Shown piece by piece: positions 62,701-64,000 of a DNA stretch of 64,000 nt. The DNA is from Apostichopus japonicus. Taxonomy: Eukaryota > Echinodermata > Holothuroidea > Aspidochirotida > Stichopodidae. The stretch's first letter is position 1, and every line of letters starts with the position of its first letter. The notes under the pieces are model-generated. The model was not told the DNA's origin. It saw only the letters and a list, made by a program, of their open reading frames with translations, and ran no database searches. The stretch spans positions 13,004,678 to 13,068,677 of the forward strand of contig NC_092579.1 of NCBI RefSeq assembly GCF_037975245.1, read 5' to 3'. Both the position numbers and the translations under genes were made by a program.

Positions 62701-63176
62701 ACAATACAACCATTTCAATAACAAGGTAAATATGCTGAATTTTATCACAGCTGGTTGCATGTTATATTATGAAACTAACATAACCATAAAGCACTTCCCA
62801 CCAGACTAACTTCTCTCTTTCTTTTCTCTGTAAGTTCCTTTTCATGAAGGGGAAGTAGAAAAAAGTTTTATTTACAAGGATATTTTGGAACAAAGCTTTC
62901 ATATTAAGCCTACCTCTGATCTTATAAAATGCTTCAGGAATGAAGGCTTCCACTTGTTTGTACCTCTCGACAACAAACCCGAGCGTCGGAAACTGACAGC
63001 TACCAAAGCTGATCAGCTGATGTTCCAGGGCCTCCGGAAAGACTTTCTGTAATCGGAGAGTCTGAAGGCGAGTAAAAGCAGCTCCAATCCTTAAATCTAG
63101 CTCTTGACGGACATCGACTGCAGTAGACACTAACTCATCAGGTGGCACAAGGTTATTACAAGCATTACTAACCGAT
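41737..63176 (-). CDS. TOP3A: TOP3A, DNA topoisomerase III alpha, 3' 20 coding exons (5' end beyond window)
   Basis: Type IA topoisomerase. The family passes single DNA strands through a transient 5'-phosphotyrosyl break and, with BLM and RMI1/2, dissolves double Holliday junctions; a mitochondrial form is also known. Twenty exons give 870 residues to the stop (human total about 1001). Order: core with [16 protein letters not shown] and [17 protein letters not shown] (residues about 10-80 of the visible part); active-site SYPRTET with catalytic Tyr encoded at 60784-60782; [36 protein letters not shown]; a C4 zinc finger (CPRCKETM...CMGYPACK); CIGGCD; a Ser/Arg/Gly-rich linker; two GRF zinc fingers sharing KKDGPNQG and QKDGPNKG; an RGG-like tract; and a CCHC knuckle [15 protein letters not shown] before the stop. 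The TOPRIM-bearing N-terminus (about 200 residues) must lie right of 64000. All junctions are GT-AG and in phase. Confidence 0.96.
42244..46233. mobile_element. 4.0-kb TIR element with TA target duplication in the last TOP3A intron
   Basis: CAGTACTGATTTCGCTTAAC...CCCGTT at 42246 is perfectly repeated in reverse ending at 46231 (27-bp identity), and both ends are flanked by TA (42244-42245, 46232-46233). Subterminal zones carry short CGATTTTTATCGAAATT-like and TTTATCGATTTTTAAC-like repeats. A TA duplication and CAGT-start termini suggest a Tc1/mariner-related non-autonomous element. No transposase is recognised in the 3986-bp interior, whose open frames are all short. Confidence 0.85.
46613..46750 (-). 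CDS. TOP3A: TOP3A window exon 19 (RGG-like tract, half of CCHC knuckle)
   Basis: 138 nt, phase 1 in and 1 out. Encodes a Gly/Arg repeat tract ([19 protein letters not shown]) and CGLCGQQ, the first half of a zinc knuckle. Acceptor TTGTCAG|GAGGCC, donor CAACAAG|GTGAGA. Confidence 0.92.
47293..47423 (-). CDS. TOP3A: TOP3A window exon 18 (GRF finger 2)
   Basis: 131 nt, phase 2 in and 1 out. Encodes [20 protein letters not shown] and [10 protein letters not shown], completing the second GRF zinc finger. Acceptor TCTTGCAG|AAGAAC, donor GGTGGAG|GTGTGT. Confidence 0.95.
48456..48717 (-). CDS. TOP3A: TOP3A window exon 17 (GRF finger 1 end, linker, GRF finger 2 start)
   Basis: 262 nt, phase 1 in and 2 out. 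Encodes [19 protein letters not shown] (end of GRF 1), a Gly/Ser-rich linker, then [11 protein letters not shown] (start of GRF 2). Acceptor CTCACTAG|GTCGAA, donor CTGTCGA|GTAAGT. The acceptor region lies at the edge of a ~120-bp tandem repeat. Confidence 0.94.
48717..49085. repeat. Three ~120-bp tandem copies beginning at the TOP3A exon 17 acceptor
   Basis: Copies carry CCTAGTGA (48717, 48843, 48963), AGCAAGAATTATG, GACTTGCATTAACTGTATCA and GGACATAATAATA. The first copy includes the real exon 17 acceptor; the others carry decayed versions of it. Confidence 0.9.
49240..49334 (-). CDS. TOP3A: TOP3A window exon 16 (GRF zinc finger 1, first half)
   Basis: 95 nt, phase 2 in and 1 out. Encodes [20 protein letters not shown], the first half of a GRF-type zinc finger. 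Acceptor CGTCATAG|GTTTTC, donor AACCAAG|GTAATT. Confidence 0.95.
49392..49920. repeat. ~70-bp tandem array spanning the TOP3A exon 15 donor
   Basis: About seven copies containing AACTTTGATAGCAAACTAAT and CATACATACACTTCACTGAC, with landmarks at 49601, 49671, 49741, 49812 and 49880. The last copy contains the end of exon 15 and its donor. Confidence 0.92.
49907..50126 (-). CDS. TOP3A: TOP3A window exon 15 (Ser/Arg-rich linker)
   Basis: 220 nt, phase 1 in and 2 out. Encodes a low-complexity linker (Ser/Gly/Asn/Arg-rich, e.g. [15 protein letters not shown]) between the C4 and GRF fingers. The frame joins exons 14 and 16 correctly. The donor is AAAGG|GTATGT. The exon's last ~14 bases and the donor belong to a ~70-bp tandem repeat filling the next intron, so the exact exon end is the least certain in this gene. 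Confidence 0.8.
50881..50975 (-). CDS. TOP3A: TOP3A window exon 14
   Basis: 95 nt, phase 2 in and 1 out. Encodes [20 protein letters not shown], matching the conserved CCIGGCD motif. Acceptor CTTTGCAG|GTATGT, donor AATTCAG|GTAAGG. Confidence 0.94.
51040..51095. repeat. Isolated copy of the ~115-bp repeat found at 51558-51960
   Basis: CAACACTATACCATAACATA and AGCTTCATAGAGGTTTATA match the array to the right, separated from it by the 51101-51552 segment. Confidence 0.75.
51101..51164 (-). other. Candidate alternative TOP3A exon or splice-site-flanked fragment
   Basis: 64 bp with a consensus acceptor (TATTTCAG|AGAGTG) and donor (CGGAAT|GTAAGT). Read with phase 1 entry, it encodes [20 protein letters not shown] and ends in phase 2, matching the entry phase of exon 14. 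It does not fit after exon 13 (phase 2), but it would fit after exon 11 (phase 1). Flanking 13-bp inverted repeats TTATACAACACCT (51082-51305) suggest it may instead sit in a small insertion. Confidence 0.3.
51307..51552. repeat. Palindrome with 96-bp arms in a TOP3A intron
   Basis: 51307-51402 is the reverse complement of 51457-51552 over essentially its full length, with a 54-bp spacer that repeats GGAATGTTCCATTCAAGATG. The RNA would form a very stable hairpin on either strand. Confidence 0.93.
51558..51960. repeat. ~115-bp tandem repeat, about 3.5 copies
   Basis: Repeats of GTATATTCACTGCCACAAAG, ACATGGAACATAAATAAATG and CAACAACACTATAT in a TOP3A intron; spacing about 110-117 bp. Confidence 0.88.
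52327..52400 (-). CDS. TOP3A: TOP3A window exon 13
   Basis: 74 nt, phase 0 in and 2 out. Encodes [20 protein letters not shown], matching the vertebrate LKLKFKRGSLPP stretch. Acceptor TCTTACAG|TGTCAA, donor CATTAGA|GTAAGG. Confidence 0.92.
53135..53319 (-). CDS. TOP3A: TOP3A window exon 12 (C4 zinc finger)
   Basis: 185 nt, phase 1 in and 0 out. Encodes [19 protein letters not shown] and [14 protein letters not shown]: two CxxC-type pairs of a topoisomerase C4 zinc finger. It ends VCQE, so the CxxC with the next exon spans the splice. Acceptor TTTGTCAG|CGAATC, donor CAAGAG|GTCAGT. Confidence 0.95.
54075..54141 (-). CDS. TOP3A: TOP3A window exon 11
   Basis: 67 nt, phase 0 in and 1 out. Encodes [20 protein letters not shown], aligning with the LDEALAQYFG segment. 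Acceptor AATTTCAG|GCAAAT, donor GAAGAAG|GTAAGG. Confidence 0.9.
54347..54434 (-). CDS. TOP3A: TOP3A window exon 10
   Basis: 88 nt, phase 2 in and 0 out. Encodes [20 protein letters not shown] followed by SVFIEAAAK, equivalent to the end of the catalytic core. Acceptor CTTGCAG|TATCTG, donor GCCAAG|GTAGGT. Confidence 0.93.
56093..56293. repeat. Internal copy of the element's right end
   Basis: Shares TCTTGTACGC, CGCGCCAAC, ATGGTGGCGC and CGCTTAGATAGT with 57826-57971 in the same orientation, and ends ACACGCCTG. It indicates two related elements joined or nested. Confidence 0.8.
56386..57299. mobile_element. Nested hAT-type element with 8-bp target duplication
   Basis: Element 56394-57291 is flanked by an exact TGTGTAGT duplication (56386-56393, 57292-57299). 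Termini are CAAAGGCGTAGGAG and, read in reverse, CATAGGCGTAGGAG. It carries a SINE and a CATA microsatellite; no transposase. Confidence 0.85.
56507..56966 (+). mobile_element. tRNA-derived SINE, family B, with a long (CATA)n tail
   Basis: A box TAGCCTAGTGG (56513-56523) and B box GGTTCGATTCC (56557-56567). The body contains GACATGGACGTTAAATG, TTGGCTTCGGTCAACTTGC and CGAGTTCCTGCTTGCGGG, then about 240 bp of CATA repeats. A second copy lies in reverse at 60845-61086. Tyr/Val/Cys/Met and His/Thr repeat frames over the tail are artefacts. Confidence 0.88.
58151..58334 (-). CDS. TOP3A: TOP3A window exon 9
   Basis: 184 nt, phase 1 in and 2 out. Encodes [19 protein letters not shown] and [10 protein letters not shown], conserved core. 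Acceptor TCGACAG|GTACTG, donor GAAATG|GTAAAG. The next intron (3.7 kb) contains a nested transposon stack. Confidence 0.96.
58597..58700. repeat. Two-copy ~50-bp tandem duplication
   Basis: TTCTTCCTATTGAAAACTAG with CAAACGCTTACAATTGTGAT is repeated once with few changes in a TOP3A intron. Confidence 0.85.
58749..58827 (-). CDS. TOP3A: TOP3A window exon 8
   Basis: 79 nt, phase 0 in and 1 out. Encodes [19 protein letters not shown], a conserved type IA motif. Acceptor TTTTACAG|ATGGTG, donor GCATTG|GTAAGT. Confidence 0.96.
59356..59532 (-). CDS. TOP3A: TOP3A window exon 7
   Basis: 177 nt, phase 0 in and 0 out. Encodes [14 protein letters not shown] and [13 protein letters not shown], matching TOP3A. 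Acceptor ATTTCAG|GATGCC, donor ATACAG|GTAATT. Confidence 0.96.
60107..60273 (-). CDS. TOP3A: TOP3A window exon 6
   Basis: 167 nt, phase 1 in and 0 out. Encodes [16 protein letters not shown] and [14 protein letters not shown], both conserved family motifs. Acceptor ATAATAG|CGTTTG, donor TCTCAG|GTGAGG. Confidence 0.97.
60697..60794 (-). CDS. TOP3A: TOP3A window exon 5 (catalytic tyrosine)
   Basis: 98 nt, phase 2 in and 1 out. Encodes [19 protein letters not shown]. The tyrosine of SYPRTET (codon 60784-60782) is the transesterification residue of type IA topoisomerases. Acceptor TTGATAG|GTTCAT, donor GGGGC|GTAAGT. Confidence 0.97.
60845..61086 (-). mobile_element. tRNA-derived SINE, family B, reverse copy
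   Basis: Read on minus: A box TAGCTCAGTGG (61077-61067), B box GAGTTCGAGTC (61034-61024). The body has CATGGACGCTAAATATGAATG and TGACTTCGGTCAGCTTGC, then GCCAGTTCCTGCATGCAGG and a remnant TACATACATG tail. It lies in a TOP3A intron in the same sense as the gene. Confidence 0.88.
61287..61369 (-). CDS. TOP3A: TOP3A window exon 4
   Basis: 83 nt, phase 0 in and 2 out. Encodes [20 protein letters not shown] followed by AEKLYTSG, highly conserved. Acceptor TCGTAG|GAATTG, donor TTCTGG|GTGAGT. Confidence 0.96.
61695..61769 (-). CDS. TOP3A: TOP3A window exon 3
   Basis: 75 nt, phase 0 in and 0 out. Encodes [20 protein letters not shown], matching the family's VRSKPKSKWRPQALDTV. Acceptor CATGTAG|CAACCT, donor ACCGTG|GTATGA. 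Confidence 0.94.
61932..62238 (-). mobile_element. tRNA-derived SINE, family A, reverse copy
   Basis: Read on minus: B box GGTTCGATTCC (62183-62173), body TTACGTTGTGTCCTT, TCCACCCAGG, GGTTATCATTGACCAGGG, and 3' end AAAGCGCTATATAAAAAG with an ATT-rich tail. Homologous to 20091-20410. Lies in a TOP3A intron. Confidence 0.88.
62349..62449 (-). CDS. TOP3A: TOP3A window exon 2
   Basis: 101 nt, phase 1 in and 0 out. Encodes [20 protein letters not shown], aligning with the vertebrate VTH...FNWKRHRLF. This homology fixes the acceptor at CACCAG|TCACTC rather than a second AG 15 bases downstream. Donor TAGAG|GTTAGT. Confidence 0.92.
62914..63176 (-). CDS. TOP3A: TOP3A window exon 1 (core domain)
   Basis: 263 nt, phase 2 in and 1 out. 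Encodes [20 protein letters not shown] and [18 protein letters not shown], hallmark type IA topoisomerase core motifs. Acceptor TACACAG|ATCGGT, donor ATCAGAG|GTAGGC. No earlier TOP3A exon is visible up to 64000. Confidence 0.96.
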
Positions 63177-64000
63177 CTGTGTAGTAGAAGAACACATGTA
63201 TAATACCATATCACATCATCAGAGCTGTAAAGGATTGCTCTCTCCTGTAAATCTTCTGCAATTATCAATAAGAACCAGTCCATTAACAGAGTTTTGATAT
63301 TTCATGTTTTCAATTTGATAATTTGATATGACAACACCAGACTGGCTGACATCATCATACCAATTTACCACTGAAAAATCAATTTGCATATTCATTATTG
63401 AATTTTACAAGTCATGTATCCATTGAAGGAAACACATTCCTTTCAAAAATTATTTTCGTTTGCTGAAACAATAAATGCAATAATAACTATACTGATATGC
63501 ACACCAGAAAGCCAATTGGCTTATTTATTCCTTGTCATACAATTATTTTATGTTTGACCTCTACCAATTTCAACAGGATTCTTGTACTCACCAAGCTGGA
63601 GCTGCATACCATGTATGAAGTTCAACAATGATGTACTTTTGGGGTTATCATGTTTACAATTTTTTCAGTCTTTGACCTCTGTTGACCAAAATGACCATTC
63701 ACCTTCACAGAAAAGAATAACGTTCTTGTACTCAACAAGACAGATCCACGTTCCAAGTATGAAGCTAATCCACCATGAACATTTTGAGTTATGGGGTTTA
63801 CAAGCAAGTGTCACATACACACACACACACACACACCCACACCCACACACACACACGTCATCACCATCAAATAGGTTCTTTCTGTCTCCGAAAAGGACTC
63901 GAAAATGATTACATTTTAAGAACAAACAACATCAAATTTTATGCTCAGAAAACAAAGCATTTGGAAAACATGTCCCTAACAACACAGATTACACACTACA
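63177..64000. other. TOP3A intron reaching the window edge
   Basis: No TOPRIM-region exon (e.g. a DREGENIG-like motif) is visible on the minus strand. Contains an AC-rich microsatellite at 63818-63856. Confidence 0.6.

Overview
The window is eukaryotic. It is AT-rich and intron-dense, with GT-AG introns, tRNA-derived SINEs, hAT-type and TA-flanked DNA transposons, and long tandem arrays. Protein similarity recalled from metazoan families, together with SINE tails ending in a 'GCGCTATAT' motif, suggests a marine deuterostome invertebrate. An echinoderm such as a sea cucumber is my best guess, but this is inference. No prokaryotic, plasmid or phage features are visible.

Two conserved protein genes fill most of the window, both on the minus strand. 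TMF1 (TATA element modulatory factor 1, a Rab6-binding Golgi golgin also known as ARA160) is complete. I rebuilt 18 coding exons from 37534 down to 4617. Every junction is GT-AG, every phase agrees, and the product is 1137 aa, against about 1093 aa in human. TOP3A (DNA topoisomerase III alpha) lies upstream of it. The last 20 coding exons (63176 down to 41737, 870 aa) are in the window. The N-terminal TOPRIM region lies beyond the right edge. The visible part carries the catalytic SYPRTET tyrosine, a C4 topoisomerase zinc finger, two GRF zinc fingers and a C-terminal CCHC knuckle. An intron-containing tRNA-Ile(UAU) gene (38203-38319, plus strand) sits between the two genes, divergent from the TMF1 5' end.

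Layout by region: 1-4616 is TMF1 3' flank and holds a non-autonomous hAT element (1891-2927) with an 8-bp target duplication and six internal 137-bp repeats. 4617-37534 is TMF1; its introns hold a 2.45-kb minisatellite (5437-7890), a 400-bp-period satellite rich in AGGTCA half-sites (about 9900-13480), SINEs, foldback repeats and a duplicated splice donor. 37535-41736 is intergenic, with the tRNA and a 7 x 49-bp array. 41737-64000 is TOP3A; its last intron holds a 4.0-kb TIR element, and other introns hold a 96-bp-arm palindrome, a nested transposon stack (55558-57971) and SINEs.

The two proteins act in different places (Golgi tethering; DNA decatenation with BLM/RMI), so their adjacency carries no functional message that I can see. 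The most unusual signals are: local tandem duplications that repeatedly carry splice junctions of these two genes; the 400-bp satellite that repeats a DR4-DR5-DR1 set of nuclear-receptor half-sites; the palindrome beside a phase-compatible candidate TOP3A exon; and the large TIR elements.
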